From Xestospongia muta (taxonomy: Eukaryota; Porifera; Demospongiae; Haplosclerida; Petrosiidae), in NCBI GenBank assembly GCA_963693285.1, contig OY848919.1, forward strand, positions 2,423,827-2,487,826: a stretch of 64,000 bases of DNA. The letters are read 5' to 3'. Numbering within the stretch: position 1 is the stretch's first letter; each line of letters begins with the position of its first letter. Of the stretch, positions 13,001 through 24,500 are shown piece by piece. The position numbers were made by a program, and so were the translations under genes. The notes below the pieces were generated by a model that saw only the letters and a program-made list of their open reading frames with translations, was not told the DNA's origin and ran no database searches.

Positions 13001-14010
13001 TCTCCATGTTGAATTTGAATCTTGGCTTTCCTCTTTGTTTTTACAATGGGATGACAGAGTTATGGAAAGCTGGTCTCAGTTTACTATACCCACTTTATTT
13101 ACTGACAATAGTTGTTGTCCTCATTATCCTCAGTCGTTATTCTTTAAGACTTGCCAACAGAATAACTCACTCGTCAGTTCAAGTACTGGTTACTGTTGTA
13201 CACCTCTCCTTCACAAGTATGCTTACTGCAATATCAAATATAGTTACACCAATTAATATATATACCAATGATACTAATAACCCAATACTTAAAGTTTGGT
13301 ACAAAGATGGTACAATTGAGTATGGAAAAGGTGGTCATTTAATATTAATGATACTAACTATAGTAGTGGTTGGTCCTATCCTACTATCTTATATGACCAT
13401 TCTTGTTGCTGGTCGACCACTGATGAGAGTAGGTAAACTGAGAGAATATATTCGACCTGTTTATGAAGCCATTCATGGTCCTTATAAACACAACAAAGAG
13501 TTTTTCTTCACATTTCGCCTATTAATACTTTTGTTTCTTTATACATTATACATTTTGTTCAGAACTGGTGACATTTATAAGGGATTTGTCATAAGTATTC
13601 ATATGGCTACCATTTACATGACAATTGAAGCATATTGTAGGCCATTTCGTAAGATGTGGGTTAACTTACTTGATCTCTTTATTATGTGGAACTACTTCAT
13701 AATCATTGGTATGTCATGGTACTTTTTAAAAATCAATAGTATCAATCAAGTCTCCATTACTTTAACAACAACAACTACTATTGTATTTTTGACATTAGTT
13801 ATTGTTATTATATTTCATATTCTGTGGGTGACTGGAACAATAAAGAAAATAAAACCAAAATTGTACATACTTCAAATGAAATTAATGCTGCTCTTTTATT
13901 CTAAAACACATCATAATCCACAATCTCACAGGCCGGAAATTGCAGATCTTCAAGGGTCATTCTTTGATACCTATGATGAAACAAGAGAACCACTTCTCAG
14001 TCCAACATAA
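10075..14010 (+). CDS. Copy 3: beta-helix ectodomain, multipass membrane protein (1311 aa)
   Basis: This copy is intact and intronless, with the same architecture as copy 1: signal peptide, long Asn-rich beta-helix-like ectodomain, Cys-rich stalk, about nine membrane spans and the conserved tail. The start follows the common ATG; the in-frame ATG at 10000 gives the same 25-residue extension as in copy 1. The block at about residues 580-650 is of the second type, with an Arg-Thr-Tyr-Ile-Ile core and two extra Cys residues in a KNKCSYCDSD segment, unlike copies 1 and 2. The 3' flank has AATAAA at 14036-14041, 26 bases after the stop. Function is unknown; a surface recognition or adhesion role is an inference from layout and copy number. 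Confidence 0.85.
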   Translation: MLLQLLVVCLLVNTQGATSHEINITYSNELETVLCHSGPFNNDTIIVLSTNITHEITNISFCLINTSHSLTIKSATNSLAHIRCPTAVVSQPSYPTSGFVFVNLYNLTLQKLSFQRCGAFLRDLDESILSSINSTTSPVYFTEYHSSLLLFLHIETLLIKEVNMLSNYGFAILSINPSNAIIENINVTSTKSVEFYRQTNMSLGNGVLLLFTDENKVKILQNNVLIKEAIFEYNIDYINNIECLSDLNNLVHEQTFTSFPVVNAAALTILYTQQNFSANVQISSTIFIQNTGSFSGAMLVLHFNSVTNSQTVIDNGNVFRKNSNFFSCHGAALSFLITFYVSHNTYKSNVYPLIVSNSSFSSQNIADIAYQSNAGAVSVVIQNPPSNKNFNVIVTFSNVTFIKNLINTTGTCLYSTTYSYEDSPLKPLIIVLENVVASKNSQGGLSTSISKAGMFTMINIKTLYINGSNSHYYDNSGSVFELINTNIILDGKMWFKRNRGERGAVFKLYGSSTFHLNNGLRATFINNIAHTKGGAIYAQDDIYKTIKQCTFQLSFPFQNISLLNISMTFINNTAGLSGSSIYTTNLYNCYMNRTYIIRPQNTKYYYDSIFYIDSSGHSPLNLSTLSKSRCICSKNKCSYCDSDTEMILPNIRISVYPGQTLHIPMAAKDEIGNFVYAIVSLALAKSKHSSGNLPLTPLSSWYISPHDENQVLLESQQCTLVNFTLYKRDSNSKRINDAVLVISSPDDSSLLKVKLNLLDCPLGFELNTDTGTCQCSPVIDKLGMAGDYQPTCLVVSNYSYLQYPLATITRPPDSAAWAGLMNITNGTSQTTVFGVALTCHESCNLNQDYTTFLINGSDILIADPNNYLVNHLPFCPPTKTGPLCSTCTTVNGIKYSVVFGSSECKQCSNWWLLTLILYAIAGPLFIYLLFALKLTLTTGTLNGIIFYAQVIGIIDVKISSLQHIISLMYSSAHVFLSMLNLNLGFPLCFYNGMTELWKAGLSLLYPLYLLTIVVVLIILSRYSLRLANRITHSSVQVLVTVVHLSFTSMLTAISNIVTPINIYTNDTNNPILKVWYKDGTIEYGKGGHLILMILTIVVVGPILLSYMTILVAGRPLMRVGKLREYIRPVYEAIHGPYKHNKEFFFTFRLLILLFLYTLYILFRTGDIYKGFVISIHMATIYMTIEAYCRPFRKMWVNLLDLFIMWNYFIIIGMSWYFLKINSINQVSITLTTTTTIVFLTLVIVIIFHILWVTGTIKKIKPKLYILQMKLMLLFYSKTHHNPQSHRPEIADLQGSFFDTYDETREPLLSPT

Positions 14011-16272
14011 AACATGTGTGTATTTATAAACAATTAATAAATCACATTGTGTGTATCAAGTTTAACATTTCATTGATTTAATCAAGATGTCTCTTTATTT
14101 AATGTAGGTCTACTTGCAACTAGTGTCTCTAGTAAATATTACATATGTCATCTGTTTAATAATGATAATTTGTATGCATTCTCTGATCATTTTTAGTTTG
14201 TGTACATTTGTTTTTGTTTGTTGTTGTTGTTATATTGTATTTCGTACTTATAAAATACATTCAATATCTCTTGCAATGTCGTAATTCTCGTGAGCAACAC
14301 ACAGTCATTGAAATTATCTTAACTCAATGACACAAGTCTCTCTAAAGATCATTTTATGTGTTATTATATTGATATAAAGAACTCCTTGAATATTGACTAA
14401 TGAAGGTAATAAGGTTGTGACCACTTTGTAGATATATGTAGTTGCTATGGATACCCAAGTTTAACTATCTGTGAAAGATGTTGTTTTGAATATAACATGT
14501 TGGTTTTGTTATTCTATAAACAGCTACTTTGAAACTGAAACTATTATAAAAATATAAACACAATTTGTATTATATTACACTGTCCAGTAACACGAACCTG
14601 GTAGCCTCCAACTTATTTATTTTAACAAACATGATGTACTCAAAGGAAATATAACATACTTGTACTGCAATGGACATTAATTTTATGTAGAAAACATTAC
14701 ATAGGCAAGGAACAGTTAGACTTTGATTCCATAAATAGCTTTTTGAAACTGAAAGTAACAAAAGATCTAAAACAAACTTTACATAAACAAGTGGTATGTT
14801 TTGTTAATATAGTGATTGTTATTACATGTATCCAGTAAATGTCCTGTGTCCTTAGTATAAGTCTCATCAACTATAGCCACATTTGTAAACCTCTCAATCT
14901 ATGATATCTACATCTATGTTATTCTCAGTGTATTTTATGAAAACATTTAATCTATGATGCTATTATCATATCTATGGTAACTTATTGTTGTATATATGGA
15001 CAAAGTTAGGTCATTAAATAAAGATGAAGTAAAATAAATAATGAATTTGAAAATCCAGTACTATAATAAACAGGTGATGTCTTATAATAACATGATTGGA
15101 ATATCATAGTCTTCATGAAATATACTAAGAATAACATACTTGTTATACAATAACTAATGACATCAAAACATCAATGTACCCTTTATATATAAAATAACTG
15201 TCAATGTTTTTGTATTGCTAATTTCAATATACCATAGATATTTCCTTAATAGAATACATTACTTGTCTGTAGTAGTACTAGTTAAGACATCAAGTATTAT
15301 AGGATCTATACCGGTATAACATATTAATTCAGTTAGATCAGTTGGAGACTACTTATTAATAGTTTAGTTTTAAAATAGCTGTTCTATAAAACAGTGCGCA
15401 GCTATTTTTACAGACAAATTAGTATCTGTGTTTGGCCAAATACATAGTGGCTATGTTGCTAACTGGTCTTTGTGTAAGTATTAGTCAACGTTTGAGAAAT
15501 AGATGAAATCCAGACAATAATGGCTCACAGCAATAAACTGGAGACAGTCATATGTTTATTGAGTAATATCACTATCATAGCACACTGTCCACTAACATTA
15601 TTAATGAGATTACAAACATACCAGAGAACCACCTCTCAGTCCAATATGAAACACATCCCATTTAATATCAAACTGTATTAACAATGTGTTCATTAGTATT
15701 ATTTGATACTTAGAACTAATGGATTACATAAACTGTTATTTTAAAGGTATAGACCATATTAACAATAACATTCTCTCTCTGTATAGTGCTATCAGTTATG
15801 TATCAGTTGATTACTTTTTATAATTAATAGAAATATGAAGTGTATTATATTAAATATAATACCTTCTATAATGATAATATGATATTGAGTAAGTCTTTCA
15901 TGCATGAAGTTAATGTATCAACATTTTATATGTGTTGTACACAATGATGTTCACTACCTGTGACAGAAATATTCTTTCCATAACATGACATAAAGTTTAA
16001 TTTGAATGTATTATATAAAATATAATACCTCTATTGTGACATAAGTGTACGTTGTACACATGTCCAATATCTGTGACAGAATTATTCTTTCTATATCACA
16101 ACATAAAACTTAATTTGAATGTTTTGTATATCTATTCACAATATGGAATATAAATACATCACTTCTTAGGATACATTGTATTCATAACATCAAAATTTCA
16201 GTTTGATTTTTGATAGATCAGTTGAGAATTACTTCACTTTAGTTTCAGTTTCAAAATAAATGTTTTAAGTAT
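14011..16272. other. Spacer between copies 3 and 4
   Basis: This spacer of about 2.3 kb contains the deleted relic at 15453-15649, a spacer repeat at about 15050-15370 shared with 5750-6080, and a promoter-proximal block at about 15660-16272 that matches 1-555. The minus-strand open frame at 14570-14761 has no recognisable content. Nothing else is supported. Confidence 0.6.
15453..15649 (+). pseudogene. Internally deleted relic of the array gene
   Basis: Bases from 15453 match the signal-peptide start and early ectodomain codons of the array genes, through the Thr-His-Glu-Ile-Thr-Asn segment near 15600. The sequence then jumps directly, near 15620, to the last codons (Arg-Glu-Pro-Pro-Leu-Ser-Pro) and a TGA at 15647-15649. 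About 3.7 kb of the gene has been lost between the two ends. The remaining part also carries small indels. Confidence 0.75.
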
Positions 16273-16280
16273 TATATAAA
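16273..16280 (+). promoter_or_regulatory. TATA box of copy 4
   Basis: tatataaa is followed by acctctc, 84 bases before the ATG at 16357. Confidence 0.5.
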
Positions 16281-16356
16281 ACCTCTCTGTTATCAGACAA
16301 GTTGGTATCTACACATTAGTGCATTTTCTCAACTACAAAGAAGGTTATCTGAGGTG

Positions 16357-19300
16357 ATGTTGCTGTTACTACAATTGGTTGTTTTCTCTTTGATAATTAA
16401 CACTCGAGGAGCTACTGCTCATGAGATCAATATAACTCATAGCAATGAGCTGGAGACAGCTTTATGTCATTCTGGTCCATTCAATAATGACACTATTATA
16501 GTCTTGTCCACAAATATTACTCATGAGATTACAAAGATATCATTTTGTCTTGTTAATACTAGTCACTCACTGACTATAAAAAGTGCTACAAACTCACTTG
16601 CTCATATAAGATGTCCTACAGCTGCTGTCTCTCAACTTTCATATTCTACTAGTGGATTTGTTTTTGTAAATCTTTATAACCTTACTCTACAAAAATTATC
16701 ATTCCAAGGATGTGGTGGTTTTTTGAGAGATCTGGATGAGAGCATCCTGTCATCTATCAACTCTACAACATCTCCAGTATATTTTACAGAGTATCATTCT
16801 TCTCTACTACTGTTCCTCCATATTGGGAAATTACTCATCAAAGAAGTTAATATGTTATCAAATTATGGGTTTGCAATTCTAGCTATTAATCCATCAAATG
16901 CTACTATAGAAAATATCAATGTCACCTCTACAAAAAGTTTTGAGTTTTATCAGCAGACTAACATGAGTTTAGGTAATGGAATGTTGTTATTGTTCACTGA
17001 TGAACACAACAAGCCACCTTCACATTCAATAAGGAATTCAATGGTGTTGATAAAGAAAGCAAGATTTTTGCATAACTATGATTATATCAATAATATTGAG
17101 TGTCTCACTGATCTCAGTAATTTAGTACATGAACAGACATTTGCTTCATTTCCTGTTGTTAATGCTGCAGCTTTGACAATACTCTATACTCAACAGAACT
17201 TCTCAGCCAATGTCCAAATATCTTCAACAATATTTACTCGAAATACTGGTTCATTTTCAGGTGCTATGTTAGTACTCCATATCAACAGTGCAACTAACTC
17301 TCAGACTTTAATTGATAATGGTAATGTTTTTAGCAAGAACTACAACCTTTTAAGTTGCCATGGTGCTGCTCTCTCATTTCTGATAACATTCTATGTAAGC
17401 CATAACACTAACAAATCAAATATATACCCACTTATTGTATCTAACAGCAGTTTTAGTTCACAAAAAGATTTGACTGATTATTCCAAAAAAGCTAATGCAG
17501 GAGCAGTCTCTGTTGTTATACAGAATCCACCCAAAAAGATGGAACTCAATGTCACAGTAACATTTAGTAATGTGACCTTTATCAAAAACCTTATCAAGAC
17601 AACAGGATCATGTCTTTATGCAACTACCTATTCATATGAAGATAGTGGATTGAAGCCTCTGATAATTGTTCTAGAAAACGTTGTGGCTTCCAAGAACTCT
17701 CAAGGCGGTTTGTCAACATCAATTTCAAAAGCTGGTATGTTTACAATGATTAATATCAAGACTCTTTATATTAATGGAACTAACAGTCATTATTGTGACA
17801 ATTCAGGGTCAGTTTTTGAGTTAATTAACACTAACATTATATTGGATGGTAAAATGTGGTTTGAAGAAAACAGAGGAGAGAGAGGAGCAGTATTCAAGTT
17901 ATATGGCAGTAGTACATTTCACTTAAACAATGGACTTAGGGCTACCTTTATCAATAACATTGCTCATACAAAGGGAGGAGCTATTTATGCACAAGATGAT
18001 ATTTATAAGACTATAAAACAATGTACATTTGAAATGTCTTCTCCCTTACAAAACACAACAGTATTAAATATCAGTATGATATTTATCAATAATACAGCTG
18101 GTCTCTCTGGTAGCTCAATATTTACTACTAACTTGTACAATTGTTACATGAACAGAACATACATCATCAGACCTCATAATGCAAAATATTATTATGATTC
18201 AATTTTCTATATTGATTCTTCAGGACACAGTCCATTAAACCTCTCCACATTGTCTAAGATTAATTGCATATGTTCCAAAAACAAATGCAGTTACTGTGAT
18301 GGTGACACTGACGTGGTTTTACCCAAAATATCTGCATATCCTGGACAAACGTTACATATACCTATGGCAGCTAAAGATGAGATAGGAAATTTTGTGTATG
18401 CCATAGTTTCCCTTGCACTAGCTAAATCAAAAGATAGTTCTGGAAACCTGCCATTAAAACCACTTTCATCATGGTATATCTCACCTCATGATGAGAATCA
18501 AGCTCTTTTAGAATCACAGCAGTGTACTTTAGTTAACTTCACTCTTTATAAAAGGGATAGTAATTCAAAGAGGATTAATAATGCTGTCCTAGTCATATCA
18601 TCTCCTGATGACTCATCATTATTAAAGATAAAGCTTAACTTACTAGATTGTCCACTAGGTTTTGAACTGAATACAGACACAAGTACATGTCAATGTTCAC
18701 CAGTTATTGATAAACTTGGTATAGCTGGAGATTATCAACCTACTTGTCTAGTTGTTTCAGACAATTCATATTTACAATATCCTCTTGCTACCATCACTAG
18801 ACCACCAGATTCTGCTGCATGGGCTGGACTAATGAATATTACAAATGGTATTAATCAAACTACAGTATTTGGTGGGGCACTTACCTGTCATGAATCTTGT
18901 AACATCAATCAAGATTTTACTACGTTCTTGATAAATGGTTCTGATGTTTTAATAGCTGATCCCAATAATTACCTTGTAAATAATCTTTCACTTTGTCCAC
19001 CAACTAAAACAGGACCTTTATGTTCTACTTGTACTACTGTTAATGGTATCAAGTATAGTGTGGTATTTGGTTCTTCACAATGTAAACAGTGTAGTAATTG
19101 GTGGTTATTGACACTAATCCTCTATGCAATAGCTGGTCCCCTCTTTATTTACCTGTTATTTGCTCTCAAACTCACATTAACAACTGGTACACTCAATGGA
19201 ATTATATTCTATGCTCAAGCTATTGGTATTTTAAATATCAACATGTTAGCATCACAGCAACTGATTTCTTCAATGTATTTTTCTGCTCGTGTTTTTCTCT

Positions 19301-20307
19301 CTATTTTGAATCTGAAACTTGGCTTTCCTCTTTGTTTTTACAATGGGATGACAGAGTTATGGAAAGCTGGTCTCAGTTTACTATTCCCACTTTATTTACT
19401 GACAATAGTTGTTGTCCTCATTATCTTTAGTCGTTATTCTTTAAGACTTTCCAACAGAATAGCTCACTCCTCAGTTCAAGTACTAGTTACTGTTGTACAC
19501 CTCTCTTTCACAAGTATGTTTACTGCAATATCAAACGTAGTTACACCAATTAATATATATACCAATGATACTAGTAACCCAATACTTAAAGTTTGGTACA
19601 GAGATGGTACTGTTGAGTATGGAAAAGAAGATCATTTGATATTGATGATACTAACTCTAGTAGTGGTTGGTCCCATCCTACTATCTTATATGACCATCCT
19701 TGTTGCTGGTCGACCGCTTATGAGAGTAGGCAAACTGAGAGAGTATATTCGACCTGTTTATGAAGCCATTCATGGTCCTTATAAACACAACAAAGAATTC
19801 TTTTTTACAACTCGTCTACTACTACTTGTGTTTGTTTATACTTTATACATTTTGTTTAGGACTGGTGACATTTATAAGGCATTTGTCATAGGTATTCCTA
19901 CTGTTACCATTTACATCACAATTGAAGCATATTGCAGGCCATTTCGTAAGATGTGGGTTAACTTACTTGATCTCTTTATTATGTGGAACTATATCATAAT
20001 CGTTGGTATGTCATGGTACTTTTTTAAAATTAATAGTACCAATCAAGTCTCTATTATTTTAACAATAACAACTACTACTGTATTCTTGACATTAGTTATT
20101 GTTATTATATTTCATTTTCTGTGGGTCACTGGAACATTAAAGAAAATAAAACCAAAATTGTACATACTTCAAATGAAATTAATGCTTCTCTTTTATTCTA
20201 AAACACATCGTAATCCACGATCTCCAGAGCCGAAAATTGCAGATCTTGAAGGGTCATTTTTTGATACCTATGATGAAACAAGAGAACCACTTCTCAGTCC
20301 AACATAA
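16357..20307 (+). CDS. Copy 4: beta-helix ectodomain, multipass membrane protein (1316 aa)
   Basis: This copy is intact and intronless. A GTG codon directly before the ATG extends the open frame by one codon but is not a eukaryotic start. The domain order is as in copy 1. It differs from copies 1-3 by a longer insert near residues 213-225 (His-Asn-Lys-Pro-Pro-Ser type, shared with copy 5), and by the second-type block at about 580-650. The membrane region has the variant GILNINM loop also seen in copies 2 and 5. The 3' flank is related to copies 2 and 3, with a TG-containing trailer. Function is unknown. Confidence 0.85.
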   Translation: MLLLLQLVVFSLIINTRGATAHEINITHSNELETALCHSGPFNNDTIIVLSTNITHEITKISFCLVNTSHSLTIKSATNSLAHIRCPTAAVSQLSYSTSGFVFVNLYNLTLQKLSFQGCGGFLRDLDESILSSINSTTSPVYFTEYHSSLLLFLHIGKLLIKEVNMLSNYGFAILAINPSNATIENINVTSTKSFEFYQQTNMSLGNGMLLLFTDEHNKPPSHSIRNSMVLIKKARFLHNYDYINNIECLTDLSNLVHEQTFASFPVVNAAALTILYTQQNFSANVQISSTIFTRNTGSFSGAMLVLHINSATNSQTLIDNGNVFSKNYNLLSCHGAALSFLITFYVSHNTNKSNIYPLIVSNSSFSSQKDLTDYSKKANAGAVSVVIQNPPKKMELNVTVTFSNVTFIKNLIKTTGSCLYATTYSYEDSGLKPLIIVLENVVASKNSQGGLSTSISKAGMFTMINIKTLYINGTNSHYCDNSGSVFELINTNIILDGKMWFEENRGERGAVFKLYGSSTFHLNNGLRATFINNIAHTKGGAIYAQDDIYKTIKQCTFEMSSPLQNTTVLNISMIFINNTAGLSGSSIFTTNLYNCYMNRTYIIRPHNAKYYYDSIFYIDSSGHSPLNLSTLSKINCICSKNKCSYCDGDTDVVLPKISAYPGQTLHIPMAAKDEIGNFVYAIVSLALAKSKDSSGNLPLKPLSSWYISPHDENQALLESQQCTLVNFTLYKRDSNSKRINNAVLVISSPDDSSLLKIKLNLLDCPLGFELNTDTSTCQCSPVIDKLGIAGDYQPTCLVVSDNSYLQYPLATITRPPDSAAWAGLMNITNGINQTTVFGGALTCHESCNINQDFTTFLINGSDVLIADPNNYLVNNLSLCPPTKTGPLCSTCTTVNGIKYSVVFGSSQCKQCSNWWLLTLILYAIAGPLFIYLLFALKLTLTTGTLNGIIFYAQAIGILNINMLASQQLISSMYFSARVFLSILNLKLGFPLCFYNGMTELWKAGLSLLFPLYLLTIVVVLIIFSRYSLRLSNRIAHSSVQVLVTVVHLSFTSMFTAISNVVTPINIYTNDTSNPILKVWYRDGTVEYGKEDHLILMILTLVVVGPILLSYMTILVAGRPLMRVGKLREYIRPVYEAIHGPYKHNKEFFFTTRLLLLVFVYTLYILFRTGDIYKAFVIGIPTVTIYITIEAYCRPFRKMWVNLLDLFIMWNYIIIVGMSWYFFKINSTNQVSIILTITTTTVFLTLVIVIIFHFLWVTGTLKKIKPKLYILQMKLMLLFYSKTHRNPRSPEPKIADLEGSFFDTYDETREPLLSPT

Positions 20308-21452
20308 AACATGTGTGTGTTTATCAACAATTAATATATTACAGTGTGTGTATCAAGTTTATAATTTCATTGATTTAATCAAGATATCTCTTTATTTAAT
20401 GTAAGTGTACTTACAACTAGTGTTTCTAGTAAATATTACATAAGACATTTGTATAATAATGATAATTTGTATGCATACTCTGACCATTTTGGTTTGTGTG
20501 CTTTGTTGTTGTTTTTTTGTTTGTTGTTATATAGTGTTTCATACTTATAAAATACAGTCATATTTGTAAATTATACTCTATATCTTTTTAATGTCATGAT
20601 ATTTGTGAATAACACTCAGATTTTTGAAAAATCAATAGTGTCAGTGTCAATGTATCCTTTACATATATATAAAATAACTGTTAATGTTTTTGTATTGCTA
20701 AATTCAACATATCATAGATATTTTCTTAATAGAATACATTACTTGTCTGTACTAGTACTAGTTAAGACAACCAAGTATTATATGATCTATACTGGTATAA
20801 AATACTACTACTTCAGTATATTAGTTGGAGACTACTTATTAATAGTTCAGTTTCAAAATAGCTTTTTTAAAAGCAGTTCAATTTTAAAATATCTGTTCTA
20901 AAAACTGTGCACAGCTGTTATTACAGACATATCAGTTATCAGTAATTAATTAATATTCAACTGCATTAACAAAATGTTCATTAGTATTATTTGATACTTA
21001 CAACTAATGGATTACATACAACACTGTTATTTTAAAGGTATAGACCATATTAACAGTAACATTCTCTGTATAGTGTTATCAGTTATGTATTAGTAATAGA
21101 AATATGACGTGTATTATATTAAATATAATATCTTCTATAATGATAATATGATGTTGAGTGAGTCTTTCATGTATTACGTTAATGTATCAACATTTTATAA
21201 GTGTTATACATATGTCAATTGTCCCATTGTGACAGATTTATTCTTTCCATGCCAAATTAATTTGAATGTTTTTGTAAGTCTATTGATATTATAGAATATT
21301 ATTCCTTTGAGTATATCATCTCTTAGAATATATATATTCAATAAAATTGTATAGATAACATACTATTTAAGAAAATTTCAGTTTGGTTGTTGATAGATCA
21401 GTTGAGAATTACTTCACTTTAATTTCAGTTTCAAAATAAATATTTTAATTAT
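20308..21452. other. Spacer between copies 4 and 5
   Basis: The 3' trailer (to about 20600) resembles that of copy 3. Bases of about 20640-20880 repeat the spacer block near 5870-6080, and those from about 20940 repeat the promoter-proximal block seen at the window start. Short open frames at 20596-20901 and 21109-21294 fall inside these repeats and are not conserved as frames. No gene is seen. Confidence 0.6.
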
Positions 21453-21460
21453 TATATAAA
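21453..21460 (+). promoter_or_regulatory. TATA box of copy 5
   Basis: tatataaa is followed by acctctc, 83 bases before the ATG at 21536. Confidence 0.5.
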
Positions 21461-21535
21461 ACCTCTCTGTTATCAGACAAGTTGGTATCTACACATTAGT
21501 GCATTTTCTCAACTACAAAGTGGTTATCTGAGGTG

Positions 21536-24500
21536 ATGTTGCTGTTACTACAATTGGTTGTTATCTCTTTGATAATTAACACTCAAGGAGCTACTGCTCA
21601 TGAGATCAATATAACTCATAGCAATGAACTGGAGACAGTCTTATGTCATTCTGGTCCATTCAATAATGACACTATTATAGTCTTGTCCACAAATATTACT
21701 CATGAGATTACAAACATATCATTTTGTCTTGTTAATACTAGTCACTCACTAACTATAAAAAGTGCTACAAACTCACTTGCTCACATAAGATGTCCTACAG
21801 CTGTTGTCTCCCAACCTTCATATCCTACTAGTGGATTTGTTTTTGTAAATCTTTACAACCTTACTCTACAGAAATTATTATTCCAAGGATGTGGTGCTTT
21901 CTTGAGAGATCTGGATGAGAGCATTCTGTCATCTATCAACTCTACAACATCTCCAGTATATTTCACAGAGTATCATTCTTCTCTACTACTGTTCCTCCAC
22001 ATTGAGACATTACTGATCAAAGAAGTTAATATGTCATCAAATTATGGGTTTGCAATTCTAACTATTAATCCAATAAATGCTTCTATAGAAAATCTCAATA
22101 TTTCCTCTTCAAAAAGTATTGAGTTTTATAATCAGACTAACATGAGTTTAGGTAATGGAGTATTACTCTTATTCATTGATGAAGACAATAAACCATCTTC
22201 AGATTCACTAAGGAATTCAATGGTGTTGATAAAGAAAGCAAGATTTTTGCATAACTATGATTATATCAATAATATTGAGTGTCTCACTGATCTCAGTAAT
22301 TTAGTACATGAACAGACAGTTACTTCAATTCCTGTTATTAATGCTGCAGCTTTGACAATACTCTATACTCAACAGAACTTCTCAGCCAATGTCCAAATAT
22401 CTTCAACAATATTTACTCGAAATACTGGTTCATTTTCAGGTGCTATGTTAGTACTCCATATCAACAGTGTAACTAACTCTCAGACTTTAATTGATAATGG
22501 TAATGTTTTTAGTAAGAACTACAACCTTTTAAGTTGCCATGGTGCTGCTCTCTCATTTCTGATAACATTCTACGTAAGCCATAACACTATCAAATCAAAT
22601 ATATACCCACTTATTGTATCTAACAGTAGTTTTAGTTCACAAAAAGATTTGACTGATTATTCCGAAAAAGCTAATGCAGGAGCAGTCTCTGTTGTTATAC
22701 AGAATCCACCCAAAAAGATGGAACTCAATGTCACAGTAACATTTAGTAATGTGACATTTATCAAAAACCTTATCAAAACAACAGGATCATGTCTGTACGC
22801 AACTACCTATTCATATGAAGATAGTGGATTGAAGCCTCTGATAATTGTTCTAGAAAACGTTGTGGCTTCCAAGAACTCTCAAGGCGGTTTGTCAACATCA
22901 ATTTCAAAAGCTGGTATGTTTACAATGATTAATATCAAGACTCTTTATATTAATGGATCTAACAGTTATTATTATGACAATTCAGGGTCAGTTTTTGAGT
23001 TAATTAACACTAACATTATATTGGATGGTAATATGTTGTTTGAAGGAAACAGAGGAGAGAGAGGAGCTGTATTCAAGTTATATGGCAGTAGTACATTCCA
23101 CTTAAACAATGGACTCAGGGCTGTCTTTATCAATAATATTGCTCATACAAAGGGAGGAGCTATTTATGCACAAGATGATATTTATAAGACCATAAAGCAA
23201 TGTACATTTCAAATGTCTTCTCCCTTACAAAACATGACAGTATTAAATATCAGTATGATATTCATTAATAATACAGCTGGTCTCTCTGGTAGCTCAATAT
23301 ACACCACTAACCTGTACAATTGCTATATGAACAGAACATACATCATCAGACCTCAAAATACAAAATATTATTATGATTCAATTTTCTATATTGAGCCTTC
23401 AGGACACAGTCCATTAAACCTCTCCACATTGTCTAAGAGTCGTTGCATATGTTCCAAAAACAAATGCAGTTACTGTGATAGTGACACTGAAGTGGTTTTA
23501 CCCAAAATATCTGCATATCCTGGACAAACGTTACATATACCTATGGCAGCCAAAGATGAGATAGGCAATTTTGTGTATGCCATAGTTTCTCTTGCACTAG
23601 CTAAATCAAAAGATAGTTCTGGAAACCTGCCATTAAAACCACTTTCATCATGGTATATCTCACCTCATGATGAGAATCAAGCCCTTTTAGAATCACATCA
23701 GTGTACTTTAGTTAACTTCACTCTTTATAGAAGGGATAGTAATTCAAAGAGGATAAATGATACTGTCCTAGTCATATCATCTCCTGATGACTCATCATTA
23801 TTAAAGATAAAGCTTAATTTACTAGATTGTCCATTAGGTTTTGAACTGAATACAGACACGGGTACATGTAAATGTTCACCAGTTATTGATAAACTTGGTA
23901 TAGCTGGAGATTATCAACCTACTTGTCGAGTTGTCTCAAACTATTCATATTTACAACATCCTCTTGCTACCATCACAAGACCACCAGACTCTGCTGCATG
24001 GGCTGGACTAATGAATATTACAAATGGTACAAATCAGACTACAGTATTTGGTGTAGCACTTACCTGTCACGAATCTTGTAACCTCAATCAGGATTATACC
24101 ACATTTTTGATAAATGGCTCTGATGTTTTAATAGCTGATCCTAACAATTACCTTGTAAATTATCTTCCACTTTGTCCACCAACTAAAACAGGACCTTTAT
24201 GTTCTACTTGTACTACTGTTAATGGTATCAAGTATAGTGTGGTATTTGGTTCTTCAGAATGTAAACAATGTAGTAATTGGTGGTTATTGACACTAATCCT
24301 CTATGCAGTAGCTGGTCCCCTCCTTATTTACCTGTTATTTGCTCTTAAACTAACATTAACAACTGGTACACTCAATGGAATTATATTCTATGCTCAGGCT
24401 ATTGGCATTTTAAATATCAACATGTTAGCATCACAGCAGGTGATTTCTTCAATGTATTCATTAGCCCATGTTTTTCTCTCTATGTTGAATTTGAATCTTG

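Noticed and set aside
16354..16356. GTG as start codon for copy 4 (likewise 21533 and 6479)
   Set aside because: Each GTG is followed directly by the ATG shared by all copies; eukaryotic initiation at the ATG is far more likely.
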